Origin: an uncultured Clostridia bacterium
Lineage (GTDB): Bacteria; Bacillota; Clostridia; Christensenellales; UBA1242
Assembly: GCA_934757855.1 (NCBI GenBank)
Contig: CAKVLR010000002.1
Span: 186,001-250,000, forward strand
DNA length: 64,000 bases
Reading direction: 5' to 3'
Shown here piece by piece: positions 48,001 through 54,631 of this stretch (position 1 is the stretch's first letter; each line of letters opens with the position of its first letter). The notes under the pieces were generated by a model. It ran no database searches and was not told where the DNA came from. It saw only the letters and a program-made list of their open reading frames with translations. Position numbers and translations under genes: made by a program.

Positions 48001-49618
48001 CGTGCAATTTTGGTGCGCTTTCCAAATATTTGGACTCAGCCTCAGGGCAAGCCACTACTTTTAGGTAATTACGCCCCGCTGTCCAAATCAATTTTTCTTG
48101 CCCATTTACGGTTATCGTTTGGTTAAAACCTATTGTACAACTAATACTAGGTCCAACATACACAAGCAAGTCTTTTTCGGTAATATCTTCATCAATCGTG
48201 CCATTTGCATTTTCAGGACAAATATAAACTTTGTAACTTACCGCATTTGCAACTTCGCTCCACGAAATCTCGTATTGCTGGTCGGTTGTATTTTTGGTAA
48301 TCAAGATTTTTTGAGTAGCGGTTAATTGTTGTTTTGCAGGCAAATCACTGATTGCGCTGTCTAAATATCTCACCCCAAATACAGGAGTATCCGCACCTAG
48401 CGCGTACATATAGATATCAAAACTGTTGTAATCAGCCTCGTTTGGCTTGTCCGCAAGATTTGCAAAGTCAAAAGTCGTAGGAGTAGCACTATTTGAGTCA
48501 ACTACCACTAGTCTTTGTTCCTCTGTATTATCTTTCATAGCATACTTAATCAAAATTTTGTATTTACTTGCATTTGGCACAGTTGACCAAGTAAGCAATT
48601 TTGTATTTGCCGTTTGTGACAAACTCAAATTGCTAGGCGCACTAAGTTGTGCAAATTTGATTGTATCAGATACCGCCGACGCATAAATTCCATTTTCAGT
48701 GCTACCATTTGCTTTTACTGTAAATTTCAACTGGCTACTAATGATTTTTTCAGGCACTTTGACATAAATGTACCCATCTTCAATCTTTACATTTTCAGGT
48801 AAAATCGCGTTTGCCCAGTCCTCACGCTCGCCACTACTCAGGTTTGTACCGTTTGTAGTAGAAATATCAATCGTGTAATCTTCGATTCCATTTGTAAATG
48901 GTTGTTTAGCAAACTTAAAGTAATATTCGCGCTCTGCTTCGTTTACATTGTTGTTGGCAATTAACTCAACATCGCTAGGTTTACCCAACTGCACAAAACT
49001 AAGTGGTTGTGTTTCCGCAGATGAGGCATACATTACATTGTTTCCTTGCGCAAGCACGGTCACCGTGTAACGCTTGTTAAATTCCGCGACATCAATGCTA
49101 GGACTTGCGGTAGTTGTTTGCGAAATATTGCCATCAATATCAAGTTTTACCACATAACTAGGCTTAAAGTTTGTGGTAGTCACTACGCTATTCCACACAA
49201 TTTTTTTGTTTACACTATCATAATGCAAGCCCGTAGGCACACTCAATCTCTCCATTTCCGCAAGTACATTGATAGTAACAGTCGCTTTTCTTGCCTGACT
49301 ATTATCATTTGAGGAAATAGTGATTATCGCACTACCTACGCCAACTGGGGTCACAAGACCGTTTTTATCAACTGTCGCGATACTTGTATCACTACTGCTA
49401 AATGACACGCTTTTGTTTGTCGCCTCGACTGGCATAACAGTGTATTCCAACTGGTACGACCTACCACTATTCAACGCAATAGTCGCTTCTTCCGCGCCTT
49501 CCGCCACTTCTACCCAGCCGACCCAAATATAATTGGGGTTATTTTCTCCACAACCCACAAACATTAGCGGAGTAAGTATCACCGCACACAATGCCATTAA
49601 CCACTTATTAATTTTCAT
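42032..49618 (-). CDS. Giant modular lipoprotein with Ig-like, FN3-like and GLUG-like regions (about 2528 aa)
   Basis: 2528 residues from the ATG at 49618 (GAGGT upstream; the TTG at 49621 is rejected). Signal peptide ends in a lipobox-like LMFVGC with the acylated Cys at about residue 23, so it is predicted to be a lipoprotein of the outer face. Residues about 30-105 form a Big_2-type Ig domain (SGRSYQLEYTVMP, ATVDKNGLVTPVGVGSAIITI). A long chain of FN3-like modules follows (about 110-2080, LSVPTGLHYD...IVWNSV, LSSPSDMFI, LPTPQNVRL and so on). The C-terminus (about 2150-2500) has repeated GGIAG/GGIVG, ENC/INC/VGCVNYG elements of GLUG-type beta-helix domains. Sits 183 bp upstream of the 4442-residue protein on the same strand and shares its modules. 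LspA in this window could process it. Confidence 0.87.
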   Translation of the reverse strand: MKINKWLMALCAVILTPLMFVGCGENNPNYIWVGWVEVAEGAEEATIALNSGRSYQLEYTVMPVEATNKSVSFSSSDTSIATVDKNGLVTPVGVGSAIITISSNDNSQARKATVTINVLAEMERLSVPTGLHYDSVNKKIVWNSVVTTTNFKPSYVVKLDIDGNISQTTTASPSIDVAEFNKRYTVTVLAQGNNVMYASSAETQPLSFVQLGKPSDVELIANNNVNEAEREYYFKFAKQPFTNGIEDYTIDISTTNGTNLSSGEREDWANAILPENVKIEDGYIYVKVPEKIISSQLKFTVKANGSTENGIYASAVSDTIKFAQLSAPSNLSLSQTANTKLLTWSTVPNASKYKILIKYAMKDNTEEQRLVVVDSNSATPTTFDFANLADKPNEADYNSFDIYMYALGADTPVFGVRYLDSAISDLPAKQQLTATQKILITKNTTDQQYEISWSEVANAVSYKVYICPENANGTIDEDITEKDLLVYVGPSISCTIGFNQTITVNGQEKLIWTAGRNYLKVVACPEAESKYLESAPKLHDESFIKLAKPENFRVEQGVLRWDAVSGASLYKIDFGNGATVLPTVEVIEGQKVYTYEPTVQDMESTTRTYYVSVVAVNDDVALCIDSELTARIDVTRYGRPTNLRVEDGSLKWDMTDELGKKISADTVEIKITNINGEEVTPVFTAQSVVGIEKVLEELNLDNRYFNLQVRAVNTKVNNQGDYNFVNGEWTNSISTYQLPTPQNVRLDNGLISWQSFEDSNIDPNHTGIRFELQIGSYSYGVKSDPILDINSTSAVISGLIPNSITYKVKLRAVIDASKAGDFGITTQNSSDVYIINSNYSKEFNVKQLSSPSDMFIQESTLYWGASSQSLNAYRVELYKLEKNSAGVRTRAETPTLSEIVRPSDPSNPKFDFSVLNIKDQYDFNAGAYQFVVFALGTSYDSSSTENCGYLTSYHSNYVEIYKLATPKLDVAGGYVTWNPVYSELGGVQQRVSDYLITVEYNANTGRKSYSVKISGDLATNFNKQTIPSEFWGVQLFISIRAVSSWQRVFDSELSEPYAKPTDVAPESNSWVVQKQTKVQTDVSHIRIDGINLIWTDALANNKQFFVEFHSMNTANYPLMDSKTLDENKYELPNVAGGKYYLTIMRKGYERYAGDTVEEGGSRFLDSEPSDKILIERFDQPLGITMQRDSDNNPILGWSVTQADSHMRYKINITHTATDSTVTEYTYYMPYSARSLNLYGTAYDEDDNEVSIAEFGAGSLRITIQSIRARQQNAEGNWVDVAYYTDAGNNLIYLMDSAESSAYNAYIYDAPLVRFENGIIKIVKSNQFDKGVQLIFTPIESNVLVEAGAVKVSLATGVDEYDMKTDNKLAQGVKYQVKLRALGNSNNIIASVWKNGDYVVERLKPLNANTVNDTIDNASNYNGWYVRNGDIEWGRVEGASQYIAYITNAQGNEMVAFSVDNDDTINTYTGKIDSVDYGAYKLRFKLVGGETDNTITLSDGSVYKLGYVSSDLSTEQEIIKLYAPNNYQASGRGEAYSRMKNGEFDWGLRDGNDKWVDTVGVTAYRINIGDKNTVEIATNFVALEGQTGNYPQGVDTTAQYFDAKEYLQENKGQFIIKIYSVGNNWRGSFETNKIYITSDAYGDFTLSNGGVIDDLVIKEGKLQWSPVANGSENGYEIVYEVDGNVQSKLISYKSSNYSFDAVDEVKGKTINKIMVRHAGDSVTQKGAMSGYINTIWSAELNNIIKLPDIEKTSSISGSQKDLCINNYGQLAWTYGDQYLTGSYSNADLKMHLWLDIDYLNVTVGGYRTGWNVDKPNSTFDVPTIDVSEEQIRQAFPNETIEMNGLLKYKIYGYVMGTQEEVPVSEAIGYYYLNSDTYNHDAYKIGNPTAFDLDKINGPGLRLNWNLSECSVTGYDPAPDVMDTVTINGDVILFSYYKKDDTTLYRKLVTIDPTKDLISQIPLWEVAYFDEIRLTVLNSEGSAFASSTLNVTNVEFGYFDSGEGTREKPFVIKDNSVYTAEQQLGLIYWLPELYFELGQDITLSDLSVIRNTNSIATSNFPVPTTINSAVVADIYKKLELTGGIYGNGYTISNVTINQATSFGWWTSILGGDAAETIENDKFLNKTGIIRKLNIRVYEIDVTQLGQGLAENEFSYNGVFAQGNYGYIVDCGLDGATIDERHDANNNYIPVIQGKVSKGNVYIGGFAGVVGVKLEVTENEGGVYVGNGTIENCTNYLDLSLESIDNEAYSSYTGGIAGKNYAGMIINCKNGSANLRNNNSATITGYYAGGIVAILSGYTYLTDPNNENTQVQVYPYVVGCVNYGKVISNLLLNTDDIVFSAGGGIVGLIDKGFVTYSINYGEVTTEGRGAALGGIVGSQGSGAYTLNNINLGTITFDEYYNYTSTKTVVKAGSLIGNIADGNLWNSWSIKDCIFRNNKDGTQTIGDSTYGSQDTGTISYVDTVTAFNTLSENELLNIFNEDASGINATVLFINSNNIATIYEKLDGTAPKFECSVGGNPYIVWEIRIVSGN

Positions 49619-49687
49619 CAAAGTACCTCACTATTTCTTTTAGTTTGCCAATTTTTTACAAAATAAAACAAAAATATAGAAAATTTT

Positions 49688-49721
49688 TGTCAAAAAGTAT
49701 CATTTGTTGCCCGATATTATA
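49688..49721 (-). promoter_or_regulatory. Possible promoter elements of the giant lipoprotein gene
   Basis: A TTGACA (49688-49693) with a TTTTAT at 19 bp, and a separate perfect TATAAT (49716-49721) with a poor -35, lie between the tRNA terminator and the start codon. Which is used cannot be told. Confidence 0.4.
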
Positions 49722-49727
49722 CTTTTT

Positions 49728-49752
49728 AAAAAAAGCCTTGACATAGCAAGAC
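49728..49752 (-). terminator. Terminator of the tRNA-Arg gene
   Basis: Minus strand GTCTTG/CAAGGC (6 bp, 49735-49752) then TTTTTTT, 10 nt after the tRNA CCA end. Confidence 0.75.
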
Positions 49753-49761
49753 AATTTTTAA

Positions 49762-49838
49762 TGGTGCATATGAGCCGATTTGAACGGCTGACCTTTGCCT
49801 TAGGAGGGCACTGCTCTATCCAACTGAGCTACATATGC
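49762..49838 (-). tRNA. tRNA-Arg (CCU anticodon)
   Basis: 77 nt with encoded CCA. Acceptor stem GCATATG/CATATGC is perfectly paired, D-arm GCTC/GAGC, T-arm AGCCG/CGGCT with TTCAAAT loop. The anticodon loop CTCCTAA gives CCU, reading AGG codons. The first anticodon-stem pair (G-A at 27-43) is mismatched. Preceded by a strong promoter 122 bp upstream and followed by its own terminator. Confidence 0.95.
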
Positions 49839-49959
49839 ATATTCACTTTTTTTCGTTGCTAATATTCAAATTTGTATTTAAATTTTTATTCCTTGAAAAA
49901 CACAAAAAATTCCACCACTTGCGCGTACGCGCGCGGACCCCTTTGTTAGCGACAGTTTA

Positions 49960-49989
49960 ATTATACAATTTTTTACCCCTTTTTGTCAA
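49960..49989 (-). promoter_or_regulatory. Consensus promoter of the tRNA-Arg
   Basis: TTGACA (49984-49989), 18-bp spacer, TATAAT (49960-49965): both hexamers match sigma-A consensus. The transcript starts near 49953 and has a 115-nt leader with the GC-rich palindrome before the tRNA. Confidence 0.8.
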
Positions 49990-50108
49990 CAAAAAATTGC
50001 ATAAAAAGTCATTTTTTCGATAATTTTTTTATTATTTTTTGAGGTATTTTTATACAAGAATTTTTGCGTTAAAACCGCACAAAATGTGGATAACTAACAA
50101 GGGTAGGC

Positions 50109-50137
50109 TTGCAATTTTTTGTATTTTGTGATAAAAT
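50109..50137 (+). promoter_or_regulatory. Promoter of the gene at 50167
   Basis: TTGCAA, 17-bp spacer, TAAAAT, 30 bp before the ATG. Confidence 0.6.
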
Positions 50138-50166
50138 AAGTAAAATCGCAAAACGAGGTCAATTTT

Positions 50167-50700
50167 ATGGAACAAAAAGTTGAAGATGAAATAGTAAGAT
50201 TTCGAAAAATAAACAAACTAGATTTCCGCCTAACTTTGCCAGACCACACTGGCAAGCAAAATCTAAGTTTTATACAGATTTCCAAACAATCACGCGAAGC
50301 ATTTAACAAGGAATTTTGTTTTCCAAACGATTATGAAATTTGTCTAGTTGGGTGCCACGAATATTTGCACACTTCGGTACAAAATATTTCGTGGAAAACT
50401 GATTTCCCAAAAGGTGGAAATATAATTATGTATCACGAAAAACCAATGGAAAATAAAGCACGCAATACACCGATTTATGCGATTAACTACCTACTCGAGT
50501 ATCACGACACAAGACTGCCAAATAATTTTTTTATATATTTAATAAAAGAACGAAACGCTCAACTTGCTGGTATTTTTTATGCAAGATATAACACGCAAGT
50601 AAGCAATTTGCCTGAGATTTATTTCGCCTCAAACCCATACTGCACTTTATTAAAAAGACAGCAACAATCTACACCCACCCCCACTCAGCAACAAAGATAA
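50167..50700 (+). CDS. Hypothetical protein with Gln/Pro-rich C-terminus
   Basis: 177 residues, ribosome binding site GAGGT 7 nt upstream. Soluble, mixed alpha/beta, no signal peptide or membrane helix. The N-terminus begins acidic (MEQKVEDEIVRFRK); the middle contains EICLVGCHEYLHTSVQ and NIIMYHEKP; the last 15 residues are Gln/Thr/Pro low complexity. No family recognised, no function proposed. Monocistronic with its own promoter and a strong terminator downstream. Confidence 0.75.
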   Translation: MEQKVEDEIVRFRKINKLDFRLTLPDHTGKQNLSFIQISKQSREAFNKEFCFPNDYEICLVGCHEYLHTSVQNISWKTDFPKGGNIIMYHEKPMENKARNTPIYAINYLLEYHDTRLPNNFFIYLIKERNAQLAGIFYARYNTQVSNLPEIYFASNPYCTLLKRQQQSTPTPTQQQR

Positions 50701-50759
50701 AAAATCCAAAATATCAGCATAGACTATGCTTTGAGCATAAAATATTACATATTAAAAAT

Positions 50760-50788
50760 AAAAGACATATCACATAGATATGTCTTTT
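50760..50788. terminator. Bidirectional terminator
   Basis: AAAAGACATATC/GATATGTCTTTT (50760-50788), 12-bp stem with a 5-nt loop, shared by the converging genes at 50167 (+) and 50795 (-). Confidence 0.9.
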
Positions 50789-50794
50789 TTGATT

Positions 50795-51178
50795 TTAACA
50801 GAATACTGTATTGATGATTGCAACAATCATAACTACGAGTTGAGGATTAAATTCGACTTTTTTGTCTTTAAACATTTGCACCAAGTACACAGCCATTGCA
50901 CCCATAAGCACAACTACGCCTACCCAGTAGCAAATTTGCAACATAATAGCAACACCGATTATGCCAAACAATTTACCGAAAAGCACCAAAGCGATACTTA
51001 CCAAACTCAACAACATAACAAGATTGTTTAATGAAATGTTGAATGTAGATTTTTTAGGTTCATCAACCTTTACGCGTTCGCGTTTGCTTTTTTCTGCAAC
51101 TTCGTTTTTGTCGAAACCAAAGTTTTGGTCCACACTTGTTGCTTCTGCTTCAATCTCTTGTTCTCTTTCGTTTTCCAT
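50795..51178 (-). CDS. Small membrane protein with acidic N-terminus
   Basis: 127 residues from the ATG at 51178 (GGGAG 8 nt upstream; the upstream ATG at 51220 has no site). An acidic, charged cytoplasmic-type N-terminal third precedes three hydrophobic segments (NNLVMLLSLVSIALVLFGKL, IGVAIMLQICYWVGVVVLMG, and LVVMIVAIINTVF). Resembles many small Bacillota membrane proteins of unknown role. Converges with the hypothetical gene upstream through the shared terminator. Confidence 0.7.
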   Translation of the reverse strand: MENEREQEIEAEATSVDQNFGFDKNEVAEKSKRERVKVDEPKKSTFNISLNNLVMLLSLVSIALVLFGKLFGIIGVAIMLQICYWVGVVVLMGAMAVYLVQMFKDKKVEFNPQLVVMIVAIINTVFC

Positions 51179-51315
51179 AATAAAATCTCCCTTCTTTGTT
51201 TTATAGTGATAGTATAACACAATTCTTGCAAAAATTCAATAGGGAAGTCCAAACTTTTTGCGTTTTTGGCAAAAAATATGCATTTTTTTGCTATTTTCTA
51301 GGCAATTTAAAGCAC

Positions 51316-52392
51316 TTAACTAGCGTTTGGGAGGGGTCTAGTCGCATTTTCATCTAAAATCAATGCCCAAGTATCTTTGCCAACAATACCATCCGCAATC
51401 AGTCCATTTTCCGTCTGAAAATCTTTTACCGCTTGCTCAGTTTGCCTACCAAAAATTCCATCTATTGTGCCGACTGGGTACAATTTTGAGTATAATTTTT
51501 GTTGCAAATACCTCACTTCTGCCCCATAACTCCCTAGCCTCAATGTGCGCGCTTGCGGGGTGAGATTGTTTAGTTTGTACCAAGTTTGCCTACCCACTAT
51601 TCCATCTGCTGTTAACCCATTTGCTTGCTGAAAAGCCCTAACTGCCGATTGTGTATTTCTACCGAACACACCATCAATATTGCCTACCGAATACCCGAGA
51701 TTGCTGAGTTTAAATTGCAAATATTTCACCAAATTCCCGCTACTCCCCAGTCTCAAAACCGAGAACACAAAGTCATCAATTTCGGTATATTGCACATTGA
51801 AATACTGACAAACCCCACGACACGCCGACCTACCTACCGCGTTTACAAAATCAGGGTCAAGCATTAATTTCGCCTCACGGAAATTTGTCATAAAACCGCA
51901 CTCTACAAGAGTTGCGATAGTATTAACATTGCTTAACATACCGACATCAAGAGGCTTTACCCCGCGCCCGTTAAGGTTTGTTGCAAGCAAAATACTGCTG
52001 TATACCAAATCAGCAAAATTTCTACTTTGCGTGGCGTATGGATTTAATGGTGAATAAAATCCTTCTATTCCGTTTGCACTACTAAAAGTTGTGCCATCTC
52101 CATAGGCATTGTACGCGAAAGTCACTAGCGCACTAGGTCTTGCCCGATTTACGATAGTTACACGCGCAGATACAGACAAATCTTGTCTATTTGGCTTTAC
52201 ATCAAGAATATTAAATCCAATTCGCAAACAGTCCGCCAAAAACGCATTTTTTGCGCTAAAATTGAACTCATTTTCATAAATAGAACGATTTATATATGGC
52301 ATAACGGGCGTACGCTTGCCCAAAGTCGGCGGATTTATTCCGTGTTCATCATTTCCTGCTATAAGATAATTTTTTGGATTGTTAAAAGGCAT
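51316..52392 (-). CDS. Amidase_3-fold protein with two peptidoglycan-binding domains; catalytic His apparently lost
   Basis: 358 residues, no signal peptide. Residues about 7-200 align with zinc N-acetylmuramoyl-L-alanine amidases of the GKRTP subtype: AGNDEHGINPPTLGKRTP, IYENEFN (Glu), and VECGFMTNFREA (the catalytic Glu). But where the family has a SIHxNA-type zinc ligand, this protein reads VTFAYNAYGDG, with the His replaced. Two PG_binding_1 repeats follow (about 215-272 and 283-345; IDGVFGRNTQSAVRAFQQ, IDGIFGRQTEQAVKDFQ). So it probably binds peptidoglycan but may not cleave it. Ribosome binding site GAGGAGG. Exported by an unknown route, or a lysis-released protein. Confidence 0.8.
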   Translation of the reverse strand: MPFNNPKNYLIAGNDEHGINPPTLGKRTPVMPYINRSIYENEFNFSAKNAFLADCLRIGFNILDVKPNRQDLSVSARVTIVNRARPSALVTFAYNAYGDGTTFSSANGIEGFYSPLNPYATQSRNFADLVYSSILLATNLNGRGVKPLDVGMLSNVNTIATLVECGFMTNFREAKLMLDPDFVNAVGRSACRGVCQYFNVQYTEIDDFVFSVLRLGSSGNLVKYLQFKLSNLGYSVGNIDGVFGRNTQSAVRAFQQANGLTADGIVGRQTWYKLNNLTPQARTLRLGSYGAEVRYLQQKLYSKLYPVGTIDGIFGRQTEQAVKDFQTENGLIADGIVGKDTWALILDENATRPLPNAS

Positions 52393-52474
52393 ATTTAGTC
52401 CTCCTCAATAAACTTTAATTAATCTATGCAAACTCACTAAATTTGGTGCTTGGGTTAATTAAACCTTCCAAATA

Positions 52475-52509
52475 CAAAAAAAATTGAGTCCAAACAACTT
52501 AAACTCAAT
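52475..52509 (-). terminator. Terminator of the ABC exporter gene
   Basis: Minus strand ATTGAGT/ACTCAAT (7 bp, 52483-52509) then TTTTTTT. Confidence 0.8.
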
Positions 52510-52574
52510 CTTTTAAAAAATGATAGTTTTTTTCTATATATTTTGAATAAATAAACTTAGATTTTCTACCTTAT

Positions 52575-54323
52575 TCATTCACTTTCACTTCCATAAAGTC
52601 GTCTGTAATCTTCGCTACTTTTTATCAATTCCTTATGCGTGCCTTGCGCCACAATTTGATGATTTTTAAGTAAAATTATATTATCCGCATCAATAACGGT
52701 AGAAAGTCTATGTGCCACCATTACAATGGTATGGTCTTTTTTCAAAGCAAACAAAACATTTTTGATTTCTTGTTGACTGATATTGTCTAGCGCACTAGTC
52801 GCCTCATCAAAAAGCAAAATTTTACTATTTTTGAGTAACGCGCGAGCAATCGCCAATCTTTGTCGTTGTCCACCACTCAGTACAATTCCGTTTTCACCGA
52901 TAATCGTATCATATTTTTGCGGTAATTTCTCAACAAATTCAGTCATTTGCGCTTGTTCACAAACTTTTTCAATTTCCTCATCAGTTGCATCAAGTTTGGC
53001 AAGTTTTAGATTTTCGCGGATACTTTTATTGAATATATACGGAATTTGTTGCACATAACCTATATTTTTAGTCAAACTTTTCGCATCTAAATCATTTAGG
53101 TTTACATTGTCAATCAAAATTTCTCCGCTTTGTGGCGTGTAATTTTTAGACATTAACCCCAAAACTGTACTTTTGCCTATTCCACTTTCACCAACAAAAG
53201 CAACAAACGAATTTGGTTTTATCTCAAAATTTATATCTTCCAAAACTTGTTTATCTTGTTCGTAACCAAAAGTCACATTTCTAAATTCTACCCCACCAAC
53301 GCAGTCGAGTTTGTGGGTGCCAAATTGCTCACTCGTATATTCTTCTTCATTAAACAACTCAAAAATACGCTTTGCGCTTACTTCACCATTTGAGATTTCT
53401 TCTTTCAACTCGCCAAAAACATTAAGCGCTACCTCAATCTTGCTAGAATACATAAACAAAATCAAAAATTCAGCAAGCGTTAGCAAGTTATTCGCTATCA
53501 AAACAGCACACAAAATATAAAAGCCAGCCACCAACATTACTCTTATTGATTGAAATATTAGTGATTTGCGTAAAATTTTATCATTTCTTTTTACCGCAAA
53601 TTCGCGATAATTTTCGTTTAGGTCACGCATATTTTGTATCAAGCCACCCTTGCAACCCAAACCCTTTATATCTCGCCAACCGCGCACTATTTCGTTATTT
53701 AGACCTACAATTTCATCGAATTTTTGGTCTTTTTCATAATTAAATTGCGCGCGCAAATTTGATAAATAATTACTAATACAAAAAACAAAAATTGCCAAAA
53801 TTAACAAATAAAATGCCATTATGTAATTTACAAAAAACGCTATTACGATATAAACTACACCGACAACAGATTTTAACAAATTTCTAAATACTCTATTAAC
53901 GCAAAAAGACAACTTGTTACAATCATTTGAAAATCTTGCCGTAAACTTTCCACTGTTTAGATTATCAAGTTTTTCACTTTTGGTATTTAAAAATCGTATG
54001 GCTATGTCATTTTGCAAGTCGCAAGATACTCGCCTTACCCACCTATGTGTCAACGAAGAACTAAAATTATCTGCAACAAGCATTATTAAATTCGCGCCAC
54101 ACCAAACACTAGCAAGGATTATGATTTGTTCCAAATTAAAATCGGTAAACATTACCAAAATTTGCGCCATAATTAAGGGTAGGACTATCGCCAATCCAAA
54201 ATCGACTAGGTCTATTGAAAATTTTGCAATAATTTGCCCTCTCACCTTTTTTAGATAAGGACTCATCTTTTTTAAATTTTCAATACCCTTAATTTTTTCG
54301 TGCTTCACTTTTCTTTCACCCAC
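52575..54323 (-). CDS. ABC exporter half-transporter (ABC membrane + ATPase)
   Basis: 582 residues, start GTG at 54323 with AAGGAGG 7 nt upstream. N-terminal six-helix type-I exporter domain (about residues 25-320) fused to an ATPase: Walker A GESGIGKST, Q-loop region, LSGGQRQRLAIARAL, Walker B ILLFDEATSALD and switch H (VAHRLS), all intact. As a half-transporter it would act as a homodimer or with an unlinked partner. Substrate is not identifiable; the family exports lipids, peptides and drugs. Expression is preceded by a structured leader that ends in an intrinsic terminator, so it looks regulated by attenuation. Divergent from the hypothetical gene at 54632. Confidence 0.93.
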   Translation of the reverse strand: MGERKVKHEKIKGIENLKKMSPYLKKVRGQIIAKFSIDLVDFGLAIVLPLIMAQILVMFTDFNLEQIIILASVWCGANLIMLVADNFSSSLTHRWVRRVSCDLQNDIAIRFLNTKSEKLDNLNSGKFTARFSNDCNKLSFCVNRVFRNLLKSVVGVVYIVIAFFVNYIMAFYLLILAIFVFCISNYLSNLRAQFNYEKDQKFDEIVGLNNEIVRGWRDIKGLGCKGGLIQNMRDLNENYREFAVKRNDKILRKSLIFQSIRVMLVAGFYILCAVLIANNLLTLAEFLILFMYSSKIEVALNVFGELKEEISNGEVSAKRIFELFNEEEYTSEQFGTHKLDCVGGVEFRNVTFGYEQDKQVLEDINFEIKPNSFVAFVGESGIGKSTVLGLMSKNYTPQSGEILIDNVNLNDLDAKSLTKNIGYVQQIPYIFNKSIRENLKLAKLDATDEEIEKVCEQAQMTEFVEKLPQKYDTIIGENGIVLSGGQRQRLAIARALLKNSKILLFDEATSALDNISQQEIKNVLFALKKDHTIVMVAHRLSTVIDADNIILLKNHQIVAQGTHKELIKSSEDYRRLYGSESE

Positions 54324-54479
54324 AAACTCACCTCCTTAAAAATAAAAAAATTAGTCCGTTGCGACTAATTAACAAAATAAAAAGTTATAAAAAAATGTCT
54401 GTCTATGCTAGCAATCAACCCTCAATTTGCTAATAGTTACAGCGCCACCTTTTTACCTATGGTAAAACGGTAGAAATTG
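54324..54479 (-). promoter_or_regulatory. Structured 5' leader of the ABC exporter gene, possible unknown riboswitch or attenuator
   Basis: The transcript predicted to start near 54474 folds into three hairpins before the ribosome binding site: hairpin 1 at 54445-54473 (CTACC/GGTGG around TTTTACC/GGTAAAA), hairpin 2 at 54399-54442 (CTGT/ACAG, CTAT/ATAG, TAGCAA/TTGCTA, 12-nt apical loop), and a terminator at 54342-54370 (AATTAGTC/GACTAATT then T run). CTCAATTT near the transcription start can also pair with AAATTGAG around the apical loop of hairpin 2. It does not match a riboswitch class I recognise, and no leader peptide ORF is obvious. Confidence 0.6.
54342..54370 (-). terminator. Leader terminator of the ABC exporter gene
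   Basis: AATTAGTC/GACTAATT, 8 bp with 6-nt loop, followed by seven T residues, only 18 nt before the start codon and just before AAGGAGG. Confidence 0.85.
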
Positions 54480-54508
54480 AGTATAACAATATAAGCGGTT
54501 TTTGTCAA
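54480..54508 (-). promoter_or_regulatory. Promoter of the ABC exporter
   Basis: TTGACA (54503-54508), 17-bp spacer, TATACT (54480-54485). Confidence 0.8.
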
Positions 54509-54575
54509 TATTAAATTTACATTTTTTAGCAAAAAACAGCAATTTTTTGATATTTGTTTGTAAATATTAGCCTAT

Positions 54576-54604
54576 TTGACATTTTGGTGAATTTATGATA
54601 TAAT
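54576..54604 (+). promoter_or_regulatory. Consensus promoter of the hypothetical gene at 54632
   Basis: TTGACA (54576-54581), 17-bp spacer, TATAAT (54599-54604): both hexamers are consensus. Divergent from the ABC exporter promoter 68 bp away. Confidence 0.85.
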
Positions 54605-54631
54605 TTGATATAAGATAAAAGGGGAATAAAT

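Larger units (their letters stand above)
49839..50166. other. 328-bp region between tRNA-Arg and the gene at 50167
   Basis: Contains the tRNA promoter on the minus strand, a GC-rich palindrome (GCGCGTACGCGC, 49921-49932) that stands out in an AT-rich background, and the + strand promoter of the next gene. No coding ORF. Confidence 0.6.

Noticed and set aside
28520..49618. Sortase-anchored adhesins
   Set aside because: No LPXTG-type C-terminal motif in either protein; one has an N-terminal anchor, the other a lipobox.
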